Shown: positions 41,782 to 50,776, counted from the stretch's first letter. The stretch is DNA of 64,000 bases from [Actinomadura] parvosata subsp. kistnae (GCF_900323885.1 NZ_OOHJ01000013.1:232909-296908); one strand, 5' to 3'. Translations and numbers: made by a program. Notes: generated by a model from the letters alone, not told the origin.

Positions 41782-42512
41782 CGAGCCGTCACCGCGCTCT
41801 CGGCCACGTTCGGCACGCTGACGCAGACCATGCGCTCCGTCAGCCCGGCCCTGGGTCCGGCCGCGCGGGCGCGGGCCGGTGGTCCGGCTTCGCCGGCCGC
41901 GTGCGTACGGGCCGGCCCCGCACCGCCGGCCACCATGCGCGCGACCTTGGAGGCGAGCGCGAGATGCTCGGCGCAGCGCCGGCCCACCTTGGCCTCCAGG
42001 CCGGCCACCTGGGCCAGCCGCAGCCGCAGGGGCTCCAGCGACGAGCACCGTTCGAGGCCGTCGAGGTCGGCCAGCCGGGCGGGCCAGCGCAGGTCCTCGG
42101 CGCAGTGGGCCTCGACCTCGCCGGGCAGGTCCGCGGCGGGGAACCCCTCGTGACGCAGCCGGGTGGCGACCATGACGGCGGTGAACGCCGTCCGGTCGAA
42201 GTCGGCCAGCCGTCCGGTGAGGGCCGCGCCGAGCATCCTGACGCGGTGGCTCAGGCAGACCGCACTCCACCCGAGCAACAGCAGCCGGTCGGGGCCCGTC
42301 TCGGTGTGCCAGCCCGCCAGCCGCAGCTCGCGGGCCATCCGGTGGTAGTGGCGCCAGCGGTGGCCGGGGTCGTCGAGCCAGACCTGGACCCCGCCGAGCG
42401 GCAGGCTCGCGACGTGGACGCCGGGCCCGGCGACGCGGGCGCAGATGCGCTGGACCGCCGGCTCCTGGCCTGGGACGGCCGGGCCGTCCAGGAAGGTCGA
42501 ATCCATGGTCAC
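41778..42512 (-). CDS. Unrecognised helical protein, first gene of leftward operon
   Basis: 244 residues from GTG 42512, behind GAGGAGGTGG at about 8 bases; an ATG two codons later is further from it. Mostly helical; noticeable segments are GVQVWLDDPGHRWRHYHRM, DRLLLLGWSAVCLSHRVRMLGAAL and LRLAQVAGLEAKVGRRCAEHLALASKVARMVAG. No domain recognised. It diverges from the XRE regulator, with a 225-base shared promoter region, and leads the gene set 42512-38768 that ends with a maleate-isomerase-like protein and a flavin hydroxylase. Role unknown. Confidence 0.65.
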   Translation of the reverse strand: MTMDSTFLDGPAVPGQEPAVQRICARVAGPGVHVASLPLGGVQVWLDDPGHRWRHYHRMARELRLAGWHTETGPDRLLLLGWSAVCLSHRVRMLGAALTGRLADFDRTAFTAVMVATRLRHEGFPAADLPGEVEAHCAEDLRWPARLADLDGLERCSSLEPLRLRLAQVAGLEAKVGRRCAEHLALASKVARMVAGGAGPARTHAAGEAGPPARARAAGPRAGLTERMVCVSVPNVAESAVTAR

Positions 42513-42610
42513 GTCCGGCCACCTCCTCGCAGGGGGATCTCTCCAGAACCCCTGAGGCTGTTAAGCCCCAGTTACCACGTGCTCCGATACTCCGCTTCTG
42601 CGGGGGGCTA

Positions 42611-42622
42611 TGTCAACTGACA
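42611..42622. promoter_or_regulatory. Short palindrome in the divergent promoter region of the XRE gene
   Basis: TGTCAACTGACA is a perfect 5-2-5 inverted repeat, and a second AGTTGA follows at 42634. It lies midway between two divergent genes (starts at 42512 and 42738), in a locally A/T-richer stretch. It may be an operator for the XRE protein; weak evidence. Confidence 0.35.
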
Positions 42623-42737
42623 GTTTGCGCATAAGTTGATACCTGCCTGCGTGGCAGAGCTTGCCCGCATGGCAGGGGACAGTGGGGCGAGCGTCCCTTA
42701 CGCTGGACCATGTTCACGGGCGGCTAGGAGGTGTGCC

Positions 42738-43994
42738 GTGGCGAACTTCGCCGAGCGGCTCGATCTCGCGCTGACCAAGCGCGGCTTCACCGGCGCGCAG
42801 GTCGCCTCCGCCCTGACGGAGGCCGGCATCCCCATCACCCGTGCCTACGTGAGCCAGCTGCGCACCGGCAAGCAGACCAACCCGACGCTGCAGGTGCTCA
42901 GGGCGCTGGCGTCCTGCCTCCAGGTCAGCGTCGGCTGGCTGGTCGGCGACGACTTCCTCGAATCGGGCTCCGTGGAGGACCTGCAACTGCGCGCGGCCAC
43001 CATCGGCCTGTCCGCCTCCGGCCTGTCCGAGAGCTCCCTCGCCGTGCTGCGCGGCGTGGTCGAGCTGGCCCGCAAGGCCGAGGGCCTGCCCGAGGAGCCC
43101 GAGCCGACCTCCGACATCCCCGAGGCGGTCGCGCCGCTGAGCGGCCCGCAGCGCCGGGCGCTCGGCAAGCGGTTGCACGGCCTGCGCCTGTCGGCGCAGC
43201 TCTCGGTCGAGCAGGTCGAGACCGCGATCGGCAGGGGCGCGGCGGCGATCCCCGCCATCGAGGAGGGCCGCATCGCCCCGCCGCCCATCACCGTCGAGCG
43301 CCTGCTCACCGTCTACGGCGTCTCCGTGCCCCCCATCCGCGAGTACGTCCTCTCGCTGGCCAGGGGCGAGCGCGAGGCCGCCTGGTACGACGCCCAGTCG
43401 GTGCCCGTCTGGCTGGCCACCGGCTACGCGCTGGAGGGCCGCGCCACGGTGATCCGCACGTACCACAACCAGTTCGTCCCGCCGCTGCTGCAGACCGAGG
43501 AGTACGCCAGGGCCGCCATCACCGTGGCCGGGCCCGCGACGCTCGGGCAGCAGACGGTCGAGGAGGCGCTGGCGCTGGTGCTGGCCCGCCAGGAGGCGGT
43601 GCCGCGCGACAACGGCGTGGTGTTGTGGGCGGTGATCGACGAGAGCGTGCTGACCCGCTCGATCGTCGGGCAGCACGTCCAGCTCCGGCAGCTCGAAGTG
43701 CTGATCGAGCACGCCAAGCGGCCCAACGTCTCGCTGCACGTGGTGCCGATGGAGGACCCGGCATACGTGCCGCGCACGGGCCCGTTCACGATCTGGCGCT
43801 TCGCGGAGGCGTTCGAGCCCGACATCGCCTGCGCCCACGGCATCGACTCCGACACGCTGATCACCGGCGCGGCCGAGGTGGAGGCGTTCCACCAGGCGTT
43901 CACGAAGCTGTCGGTGACGACGACCACGCGCGACGAGACCTTCGAGATGCTGAATTTCCATCGCGAAAGACTTTCGCGTTCGTTGGGCATCTGA
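42738..43994 (+). CDS. XRE-family regulator with two HTH segments and DUF5753-like sensor domain
   Basis: 418 residues from GTG 42738, behind AGGAGG; the open frame upstream of it lacks any such site. The first HTH (about 1-65) contains ERLDLALTKRGFTGAQVASAL and YVSQLRTGKQTNPTL. A second HTH-like segment (about 140-190) has LGKRLHGLRLSAQLSVEQV and AIPAIEEGRIAPPP. The rest (about 215-410) is a DUF5753-like domain (AWYDAQSVPVWLATGY, FVPPLLQTEEYARA, HVVPMEDPAYVPRTGPFTIW). Such regulators usually have a single HTH. It may control the divergent operon or the methyltransferase gene downstream. Confidence 0.86.
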   Translation: MANFAERLDLALTKRGFTGAQVASALTEAGIPITRAYVSQLRTGKQTNPTLQVLRALASCLQVSVGWLVGDDFLESGSVEDLQLRAATIGLSASGLSESSLAVLRGVVELARKAEGLPEEPEPTSDIPEAVAPLSGPQRRALGKRLHGLRLSAQLSVEQVETAIGRGAAAIPAIEEGRIAPPPITVERLLTVYGVSVPPIREYVLSLARGEREAAWYDAQSVPVWLATGYALEGRATVIRTYHNQFVPPLLQTEEYARAAITVAGPATLGQQTVEEALALVLARQEAVPRDNGVVLWAVIDESVLTRSIVGQHVQLRQLEVLIEHAKRPNVSLHVVPMEDPAYVPRTGPFTIWRFAEAFEPDIACAHGIDSDTLITGAAEVEAFHQAFTKLSVTTTTRDETFEMLNFHRERLSRSLGI

Positions 43995-44199
43995 TCGTTC
44001 AGGCTTTCGCCTCCCCCGGGGATCTGATCGTTTCGCGGTTTGTACCAACGAATGGTTACGTAGGTATATCCACAATCAATGGCTTTTGCGGTTGTCTTTC
44101 CCTCCGGGGCGAGGATCATATGGTCTGGGTCATCGAGTGGGGTCCGAAAGGATCAGCTTTTCCCGCGATAGTGGGCGAGGGGAAAGGGGCAACACTCAA

Positions 44200-45033
44200 A
44201 TGCGTCAGCGTGCCATCCGAAACCTGGCGAAGCTGGAGATGACCCAAGCGCGCGTCACACGGATTCTCGACGCCGCCGCGGGTGGGAAGAACAACTTCGT
44301 GGCGGACCGGGATGTCATCAGCCGCTATGACCAGGCCGCCCCGATCACGACGACGGCCGCCAGAGCGGTGCTCCAATATTTACGCCGGGTGGTCCGTCAT
44401 CTGGCGAGCGAAGGTGTGGACCAGTTCGTGATCGTCGGGAGTGGCGTCCCGAGCGGCCTGCCACCGGGCAGGCAGTTGCACGACGTGGCCAGGAACGCGC
44501 TGAACGGCTCCGTGCCACGCGTGGTCTACGTGGAGAACGACCCTATGGTGCTGGCCGGAGCGCGGGCGACCATCGAGCCGATCACCGATCTCGTCCGCGT
44601 CGTAGAGGGCGACGTGCGCGAGATCGACGAGATCCTCGACGACCGGGTGCTCCAGACGTTCCTCGACTGGGACCGGCCCATGGCCGTGCTGCTGCTGTCC
44701 ACCCACAGCCTGAACGACGACGAGTACTTCCATTACGTGATCAAACGCATTCGCCAGGTGGTTCCCGAACGGAGTTACCTGTCGATGATGCAGACCACGT
44801 TCGACGCCATTCCGGCGGAGTTGTTGCCGGCCATTCACGACCTGCTGGCGATGACGCTGCCGGGCCACGCGATTCGCACCCGGGAGGAGGTCGAGGCGTT
44901 GCTCGACGGCCTGGTGCTGGTCGATCCGGGGCTGGTGTGGGTTCCGGAATGGCGGCCCGACGGCCACGACGACGCTTGTGCCGAACAACCCAGCGCGTCC
45001 GGCAACTACGGCGCCGTGGCCCGCGTTCCCTGA
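44200..45033 (+). CDS. SAM-dependent methyltransferase, DUF574-like
   Basis: 277 residues from ATG 44200; GGGGAAAGGGG precedes it, and in-frame starts further up lie in an A/T-rich promoter-like stretch. The family marks are present: ARVTRILDAAAGGKNNFVADRD, QFVIVGSGVPSGLPPGRQL, VPRVVYVENDPMVLAGARA (SAM-binding acid) and the Arg-rich segment before LHDVAR. Members of this group are common near XRE/DUF5753 regulators in actinobacteria; their substrates are unknown. Slightly atypical: GSGVPSGLPPG replaces the usual GSGLPT. Confidence 0.85.
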   Translation: MRQRAIRNLAKLEMTQARVTRILDAAAGGKNNFVADRDVISRYDQAAPITTTAARAVLQYLRRVVRHLASEGVDQFVIVGSGVPSGLPPGRQLHDVARNALNGSVPRVVYVENDPMVLAGARATIEPITDLVRVVEGDVREIDEILDDRVLQTFLDWDRPMAVLLLSTHSLNDDEYFHYVIKRIRQVVPERSYLSMMQTTFDAIPAELLPAIHDLLAMTLPGHAIRTREEVEALLDGLVLVDPGLVWVPEWRPDGHDDACAEQPSASGNYGAVARVP

Positions 45034-45038
45034 CGCGC

Positions 45039-46625
45039 CTACACCTTCGCGGGTTCGGCCGGCGCTCCGGCCGGGCCCTTGACGGGCTCGACGCCGAAGA
45101 CGAGCACCGCCACCACGGCCAGCAGCAGGGGCACCGCCCCCAGCAGCGCCGTCATCCCGATGGACGGGGCCGCCGCGCCCGCGACGAGCACGCCGGTCAC
45201 GGCCACGCCGCCGAACTTGCCGACGCCCGCCGACAGCCCGGAGCCGCGCGAGCGCACCCGGGTCGGGTAGATCTCGGAGCTGTACGCGGCCAGCACCGCG
45301 GCGATCGCCGCCGTCCCCACGATCGGCCCGGCCAGCAGCACGTACAGCCAGGTGCGGTCGTGCGCCAGCGTCTCGCCCGAGAACGACAGCACCACCAGCG
45401 CCGCCCCGACCAGTGCCGAGAGCACCACGATCGTCTTCTTGGCGCTCCACAGGCCGTACATGGCGGCCGAGATGAAGATCAGCGGCAGCCCCAGCAGCGT
45501 CGAGTCCGCGAGGGCCCGGTCAGCGGCCGACTGGTCGAGGCCGAGGCTGCGCAGGTTGGACGGGATCCACAGCTGGAAGCCGTAGGTGACCAGGCCGATG
45601 CTCAGCCCCAGGATCACCACGGCCGTCGTCAGCCCCGTGAACGGGGCGCGGAACAGCCGGGAGTAGCCGCCCTCGTGCTCGTCCTGGACCCGCTCCACGT
45701 CGGACTCCGAGGTCAGCGTTGCGCCGTAGCGGGCCATGATCGCGTGCGCCTCGGCGTCGCGGCCGTGCGCCAGCAGGAACCGCGGCGACTCGGGGATGAA
45801 CCGGTTGAGCAGGATGAGGAAGACCCCCGTCGGCAGGCCGACCAGCCACAGCACCCGCCACGAGTACTCCGGCGCCAGCGTCGCCGACAGGAAGCTCGCC
45901 AGCAGGTAGGCCACGGCCAGGTTGCCGCCGATGAGCACCATCACCCAGCCCTTGTGCCGCGGCGGGATCGTCTCCGCGAGCAGCGAGAACGCGATCGGCA
46001 GCATGCCGCCCGCGCCCAGGCCCATCGCCAGGCACATGGCCAGGTTGCCCTCGAAGCTCGGCATCACGCCGCAGATGGCCGTGCCGATGAACAGCACGCC
46101 CGCGTACAGGATGGACGGCTTGCGGCCGATCTTGTCGCCCAGCCAGCCCCACAGCAGCGAGCCCAGCACCGTGCCGGTCAGGCCGGACAGCGGCAGCAGC
46201 GCCACCGGCAGGTCGCCGCCCGGGTTGAGCGGGGACCTCAGGCCGTACTCCTCGACCATGCCGGGGGAGACGAACCCGAGCGTGATCGGCTTCATCGCGT
46301 CGATCACCACCGCGACCGACATGACCACGATCAGCCCGATGTGCGCCGGGCGCATCCGCTGGTCGTCCAGCGCCCGCACCCGCACCTCGGCCGCCGGCCT
46401 CGCGGCGAACGCGCCCGGCGGCACCAGCCCCCACGCCGTCACCACGAGCCCCGCGACGATCAGCACCATGCCGATCGTCATCGGCAGGTCCATCGGCATC
46501 CCGGCCAGCCGGTAGTGCATGTCCGCGCCGTGCAGGTACATCGGCAGATGCAGCAGCACCCCCGCCACCGTGGCGAGCGTGCCCAGCCAGAAGTACAGCG
46601 GACGAGCCAGCTCGACCCCGCCCAT
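45039..46625 (-). CDS. MFS transporter with two extra N-terminal helices
   Basis: 528 residues from ATG 46625, behind AGGGGGAAG; a GTG five codons upstream overlaps the previous stop and is the alternative. Residues 1-70 contribute about two additional helices (LYFWLGTLATVAGVLLHLPMY, MTIGMVLIVAGLVVTAWGL). The 12-helix MFS domain follows, with motif A GWLGDKIGRKP and the second-half signature PESPRFLLAHGR of the metabolite/sugar proton symporter group. Last gene of a coupled operon after a small membrane protein and a flavoprotein, so it may carry the flavoprotein's substrate or product. Confidence 0.88.
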   Translation of the reverse strand: MGGVELARPLYFWLGTLATVAGVLLHLPMYLHGADMHYRLAGMPMDLPMTIGMVLIVAGLVVTAWGLVPPGAFAARPAAEVRVRALDDQRMRPAHIGLIVVMSVAVVIDAMKPITLGFVSPGMVEEYGLRSPLNPGGDLPVALLPLSGLTGTVLGSLLWGWLGDKIGRKPSILYAGVLFIGTAICGVMPSFEGNLAMCLAMGLGAGGMLPIAFSLLAETIPPRHKGWVMVLIGGNLAVAYLLASFLSATLAPEYSWRVLWLVGLPTGVFLILLNRFIPESPRFLLAHGRDAEAHAIMARYGATLTSESDVERVQDEHEGGYSRLFRAPFTGLTTAVVILGLSIGLVTYGFQLWIPSNLRSLGLDQSAADRALADSTLLGLPLIFISAAMYGLWSAKKTIVVLSALVGAALVVLSFSGETLAHDRTWLYVLLAGPIVGTAAIAAVLAAYSSEIYPTRVRSRGSGLSAGVGKFGGVAVTGVLVAGAAAPSIGMTALLGAVPLLLAVVAVLVFGVEPVKGPAGAPAEPAKV

Positions 46626-46636
46626 GAGCTTCCCCC

Positions 46637-47056
46637 TCACAACAGGCGGCCACCCCGCAGCCGCCACTGGACGAACAGCACCCGCATGGGCCCGTTCACG
46701 AACAGCCACTGGCCGATCCACACGACGCCGAACATCACGGCGAACGCCCAGAACGGCACCGGCCCCCCGACCCCCGGCACCAGACCGGCATCGAGCAGCA
46801 CCCACATGAGCAGCCCCTCGGGCACGGCCGTGACCAGCCCGAACAGCGTCGGCCAGTCCTTGTCCCAGCGGAACTGCATCAGCAGGTGGTACAGCAGCTC
46901 CCAGCCGACGCCGACCACGGCGACCGCCAGCAGCATCACGAACGCGTCGCGCAGCGACATGGGCAGCACGAGCGCGAGCAGCGCCGTCAGCACCACCCCC
47001 ACCGTGGCCAGCACGAACAGCCGGGTCTGCACCCGCCCGGCGAGCGTCGGGATCAA
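46637..47056 (-). CDS. Small four-helix membrane protein, TTG start
   Basis: 139 residues from TTG 47056; the TTG overlaps the upstream stop (TTGA), and CAGGAG lies six bases before it. Four membrane helices: RLFVLATVGVVLTALLALVL, AFVMLLAVAVVGVGWELLYHLL, a shorter LFGLVTAVPEGLLMWVLL, and FWAFAVMFGVVWIGQWLF. Charged loop FRWDKDWP between helices 2 and 3. I do not recognise the family. Position between the flavoprotein and the MFS gene, with overlaps on both sides, suggests a three-part membrane system. Confidence 0.75.
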   Translation of the reverse strand: MIPTLAGRVQTRLFVLATVGVVLTALLALVLPMSLRDAFVMLLAVAVVGVGWELLYHLLMQFRWDKDWPTLFGLVTAVPEGLLMWVLLDAGLVPGVGGPVPFWAFAVMFGVVWIGQWLFVNGPMRVLFVQWRLRGGRLL

Positions 47057-48570
47057 GCCGGTCTCCTGTTCGCCGCCCACTTCAGCCACTGCGACACCGA
47101 CCTGACCGGCCCCAGCCCCTTGCAGAAGCCGCGCCTGGCCAGGTCGTCGGCGATGTCGAGGGCCGCCGTCTGCATGCCGAGGAAGCTGTCGACCGCCAGG
47201 AAGTGGTTGCCCGCCGTGGCCGCGCCCGAGGCGTACAGCCGGCCGTCGCCGCTCTCCGTGCCCAGCACCTCGAAGCTCGGGCCCACCTGCAGCCGGCCCG
47301 CCTTGTTGGGGCGGGCGCCGCCGTGCTGCAGCAGGTCGGCCAGCACCCGGTGCTCCGGCATGTCGGCCTCCAGCCCGGTGCAGTCGATGATGAAGTCGGA
47401 GACGTACTGCATGGGCGCCGAGCTCGCGCTGCGCGTGTGGGTGACCAGCCGGCCGTCGGGCGTCTGGTCGATGCGCTCCACCTCGGCCTGCACCGCGTGG
47501 TACCAGCTGCCCTGCCTGGCCCGGCGCAGCTGCTCCTGCCAGCGGGCCAGCTTCGGCGTGGTGGTGCCCGCCACCAGCGCGGCCAGCCGCGCCCGCCGCT
47601 CCGGCGTCGCCTTGCGGAACTGCGCCTTGAGCTGCCCGCCGAACGCCGACTTCGGCATCGTGAACGCCTGGTACGCCCACCCGTCGCCGCCCTTGCGCCG
47701 CATGAACGGGTGCGGCCCGTGCGAGCCCGTCACGTACGTGCGGAACAGGTGCACGATCGTGGTCTGCAGGCCGTAGCGCTCCCTGTCGTCCATGAGGCGC
47801 TGCAGCACGCGCGAGGCCACGATGCCCGCGCCGCGCACCACCACCACGCCGGGCCGCTTGCTGAGCTGGTCGTAGACGTGCTCGTGCGGCTCGTACGCGT
47901 TCACCACCCGATACCGCTCGCCCCGCCGCTGGCGGAACTCCTGGAGGTCGTCGAGGAACTTCAGCCCCGGATACCCCACGGCCAGGTGCACGTAGCGGGA
48001 GCGCAGCGCCACCCGCTTGGTCGGCCCGCTGCCCGCCGGCGGCGTCAGCACCGTGAAGTAGCCGCCGCCCAGCCGCTTCCTGACCATGCGGACCTGACCC
48101 TTGGCCAGCATCTCCCAGTAGCCGATGCGGTCGGCCTCGCGCTGCACGCTCCGCATGACCAGCGCCGCCCGGGGGCTGTAGAAGTCGGTGCCGATCGGCT
48201 CGGTCAGCACCTGGAGCAGCGGCTTGACGGAGCGTTCCTGCCAGGCCTCCTGCACCGCGTACGAGGGGAAGCCCCAGATGTTGTCGGGCCGCGCGCCCGA
48301 GTCGGAGCGGATGCGCTCGTGGGCGGGCAGCTGCGAGACCCGCGTCAGGTACTCCCACGTCTGCCAGGGGGAGTCGCTGGTCGAGAGCACCCGCATGGCG
48401 GAGGTGGGCACGCCGCGGATGCGCAGCACGTCGAGCAGCGTGAACGAGCCGATGCCGCCGCCCACCGACACCAGCGGCATGTCATAGACGGGGATGCCCG
48501 CCGACTCCACCAGCCCGTCGGCCCAGACGGAGGAGTGGAGCAGCTCCGGCGTCAGATCTCCCCATGGCAC
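47053..48570 (-). CDS. FAD/NAD(P)-binding oxidoreductase of unknown substrate
   Basis: 505 residues from GTG 48570 (no strong ribosome binding site). Rossmann motif VSVGGGIGSFTLLDVL at about 35-50; WQTWEYLTRVSQLPAHERIRSD and NIWGFPSYAVQEAW resemble FAD-dependent N-hydroxylases and tryptophan-2-monooxygenase-like proteins; a second nucleotide-binding loop is VVVVRGAGIVASRVLQRL. The C-terminal GRLYASGAATAGNHFLAVDSFLGM looks like the FAD-contact end. A large flavoprotein of this kind together with two membrane proteins is an unusual operon. Substrate unknown. Confidence 0.75.
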   Translation of the reverse strand: MPWGDLTPELLHSSVWADGLVESAGIPVYDMPLVSVGGGIGSFTLLDVLRIRGVPTSAMRVLSTSDSPWQTWEYLTRVSQLPAHERIRSDSGARPDNIWGFPSYAVQEAWQERSVKPLLQVLTEPIGTDFYSPRAALVMRSVQREADRIGYWEMLAKGQVRMVRKRLGGGYFTVLTPPAGSGPTKRVALRSRYVHLAVGYPGLKFLDDLQEFRQRRGERYRVVNAYEPHEHVYDQLSKRPGVVVVRGAGIVASRVLQRLMDDRERYGLQTTIVHLFRTYVTGSHGPHPFMRRKGGDGWAYQAFTMPKSAFGGQLKAQFRKATPERRARLAALVAGTTTPKLARWQEQLRRARQGSWYHAVQAEVERIDQTPDGRLVTHTRSASSAPMQYVSDFIIDCTGLEADMPEHRVLADLLQHGGARPNKAGRLQVGPSFEVLGTESGDGRLYASGAATAGNHFLAVDSFLGMQTAALDIADDLARRGFCKGLGPVRSVSQWLKWAANRRPA

Positions 48571-48600
48571 GGAAGTTAAAGGTAGCGTAAAAGCGGGCTT

Positions 48601-49419
48601 TCAATCCCACCAGAATGACCAGGCGTGCCGGCCCATGATCTGGGCGGCGTATCCCTGGAGATCGCCGGGTCCCTGCACCACGTTGTCCGGGCAGAACGTC
48701 CAGTGCTCGGCCGCCACGTGCAGCGCGTGCTCGTGGTCCACCGGCGGCGCCGCCACGCTCAGCTCCAGCGTGTTGAAGCCGACGCCCACCACCCGCGCCC
48801 CGAACCGGTCCTCCCAGCTGCGCACCACCGCCGCCATCGGCACCATCCACTCGTTGTGGTGCAGCGCCCCCTGCCAGCCCATCACCGCCAGCGCGTCGGC
48901 GCCCCGGCCCGCGGCGACCAGGCCCAGCGGCATGCCCCTGGCGGCCAGCTCGCCCGCCAGCCAGTCGGCGACCGCCTCCGGCTCGGCCTTCAGCACGCCG
49001 GGCGCCGCCGGGCCCGGGCAGATCGCGCCGTACGGATCCAGCTCCTCCAGCGCGTCCGGCGGCATCTGCGCCACCCACTCCTGCCACACCTCCGCCATGA
49101 ACCCCTCGGCGGTGAAATGGTCGATCTGGCGGGGATCGTCCGGCACGACCTGCCCCACGCTCCACGGCTGCGCCGACTCGTCCAGCAGCAGCGGCCACAG
49201 GCCGCTGTGCGGATGCCACTCCCGCAGCAGCGCCCAGTCGGCGCCCGTGACCGGCTCGTCGCTCATCCAGAACGCCGGCCGCGCCGGCACCCCCTGCCCC
49301 GTGTAGCCGGGATCCGGCCAGACCACGTCACCGGGAGGCAGCGCCACGCCCAGCCTGCGCCCCCTGCCGCCGTCGGCGAACAGGGGGCCCAGCTCGCGTG
49401 GCAGCCGATGATCGCTCAT
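48601..49419 (-). CDS. DUF4253 domain-containing protein
   Basis: 272 residues. The C-terminal third has the DUF4253 pattern: VVGVGFNTLELSVAAPPVD, ALHVAAEHWTFCPDNVVQ and the terminal WSFWWD. The N-terminal part (PDPGYTGQGVPARPAFWMSD, LLREWHPHSGLWPLLLD) is also typical. Cytoplasmic, function unknown; often met near SMI1/KNR4-type immunity genes in other bacteria, but no toxin gene is visible here. It ends 30 bases downstream of the start of the flavoprotein gene, same strand, so co-transcription upstream of that operon is possible. Confidence 0.87.
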   Translation of the reverse strand: MSDHRLPRELGPLFADGGRGRRLGVALPPGDVVWPDPGYTGQGVPARPAFWMSDEPVTGADWALLREWHPHSGLWPLLLDESAQPWSVGQVVPDDPRQIDHFTAEGFMAEVWQEWVAQMPPDALEELDPYGAICPGPAAPGVLKAEPEAVADWLAGELAARGMPLGLVAAGRGADALAVMGWQGALHHNEWMVPMAAVVRSWEDRFGARVVGVGFNTLELSVAAPPVDHEHALHVAAEHWTFCPDNVVQGPGDLQGYAAQIMGRHAWSFWWD

Positions 49420-49530
49420 GCCCTACCGTTCCGATACCGAATCCTGTCTCGGAGATGGTAGTGCCGCGCGTGGTCCTGGGCCCTGTGGCGGGCACCCCTG
49501 AGATGCCGGTGTGCGGCAGAATGCTGTTCC

Positions 49531-50109
49531 GTGTTCCCCTTCGACGCGGTTCTCACCGACTTCGACGGCGTGCTGCGCCACTTCGACCACGCCGCCCAGG
49601 CCGACATCGAGGCCCGCTACGGCCTGCCGCTGCGCAAGACGGCCTTCGACCCCGAGATGATCCTGCCCCCGACGCTCGGCCACGTCACCGAGGCGCAGTG
49701 GGTGGAGGCCACCGTGGCCGCGCTCGGCGGCGGCGAGCGGGCGCGACAGGCCATGGCCGAGTTCGTCGAGATCGCCTTCTGGGTGGATGAGGAGGTCAGG
49801 GCGCTGCTGGCCAGGGCGCAGGAGCACGTGCCGGTGATCATCGTGACCAACGCCATGGACACCCTGGAGGAGCACATCGACCGGCTGGGGCTGACGTACT
49901 TCGCCGACGACGTGGTGAGCAGCGCCCGGGTCGGGGTGGCCAAGCCCGACCCGCGCATCTACGAGATCGCCGCCGAACGGGCCGGGGCCGCGCCCGCCCG
50001 CTGCCTGTTCGTGGACGACCGGCTGCCGAACGTGGAGGCCGCCAGGGCTCTGGGCATGACCGGCATCCACTACCGGTCCCTCCAGGACCTCGCCGAGGTC
50101 CTGGGCTGA
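49531..50109 (+). CDS. HAD-IA family hydrolase
   Basis: 192 residues from GTG 49531. HAD motif I is DAVLTDFDGVLRHFD (nucleophile Asp10), motif II VIIVTNAM, motif III Lys in VGVAKPDPRIYEI, and motif IV CLFVDDRLPNVEAARALGM. The small alpha cap sits between motifs I and II. It is a phosphatase or phosphoglycolate-type hydrolase with unknown substrate. Convergent to the TenA gene (22 bases between stops); divergent from DUF4253. Confidence 0.9.
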   Translation: MFPFDAVLTDFDGVLRHFDHAAQADIEARYGLPLRKTAFDPEMILPPTLGHVTEAQWVEATVAALGGGERARQAMAEFVEIAFWVDEEVRALLARAQEHVPVIIVTNAMDTLEEHIDRLGLTYFADDVVSSARVGVAKPDPRIYEIAAERAGAAPARCLFVDDRLPNVEAARALGMTGIHYRSLQDLAEVLG

Positions 50110-50131
50110 CCGGGGCCCTGCCTCCCGAAGC

Positions 50132-50776
50132 TCAGCCGGCCGCCATGTCGAAGAAGGCCCGTTCCAGCTCCACCGCCCGGCGGAACACCCCCAGCACCTC
50201 CCGGCGCCGCTCCTCGCCCAGACCGGCGCCCAGCCGGTCCAGCTCGCCCCGCAGGAACGCCACCCAGGCGCGGAACTCCGCGCCCTCGTGCAGCTCGATC
50301 CACTCCCGGTGCACGAAACTCTCCGGCAGCGGCTCGGCGGCCCGCGAGGCCCAGCCGAGGTAACACCACTCGGCCACGCACAGCACGGCCGCGATCAGCA
50401 GGTAGTCCTGCGAGCGCCGCACCTCGTCCATGAGCTCCCTGAACGCCGCCGTCACCGGCTCCAGCGGCACCTCGGTCCGCCCGCCCAGCTCGGCCAGCGC
50501 CCGATGGAAGTACGTCTTCTCCTCGGTGGTCGCCACCTGACCGAGGAACGTGCCGTACGGCACCCGCGCCTCGAACGTGTCGGCGGCGGCCACCGCCGCG
50601 CCGAGCAGTGCCGTGAAGGAGTCCACGAACTGGAAGTCCTGCTCCAGGTAGCGCCGCATCGCATCGCCGGCCGCCGTTCCCTCGATGATCGCCGTCGCGA
50701 ACGGGTGGGTCACCACCGCCGTCCACTCGGGCTCGCACTGCTGCCTCAGCCACTCGCTGAACGTCTGCTCACTCAT
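50132..50776 (-). CDS. TenA/THI-4 family thiaminase-like protein
   Basis: 214 residues from ATG 50776. All-helical TenA layout: WTAVVTHPFATAIIEGT, the YLEQDFQFVDSF segment with the conserved Asp, YGTFLGQVATTEEKTYFHRAL, and VLCVAEWCYLGWASRA with a possible catalytic Cys pair, then SFVHREWIELHEGAEFRAWV. TenA hydrolyses aminopyrimidine in thiamine salvage or splits thiamine. No thiamine gene or TPP riboswitch is nearby, so this copy may act on another substrate. Confidence 0.88.
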   Translation of the reverse strand: MSEQTFSEWLRQQCEPEWTAVVTHPFATAIIEGTAAGDAMRRYLEQDFQFVDSFTALLGAAVAAADTFEARVPYGTFLGQVATTEEKTYFHRALAELGGRTEVPLEPVTAAFRELMDEVRRSQDYLLIAAVLCVAEWCYLGWASRAAEPLPESFVHREWIELHEGAEFRAWVAFLRGELDRLGAGLGEERRREVLGVFRRAVELERAFFDMAAG

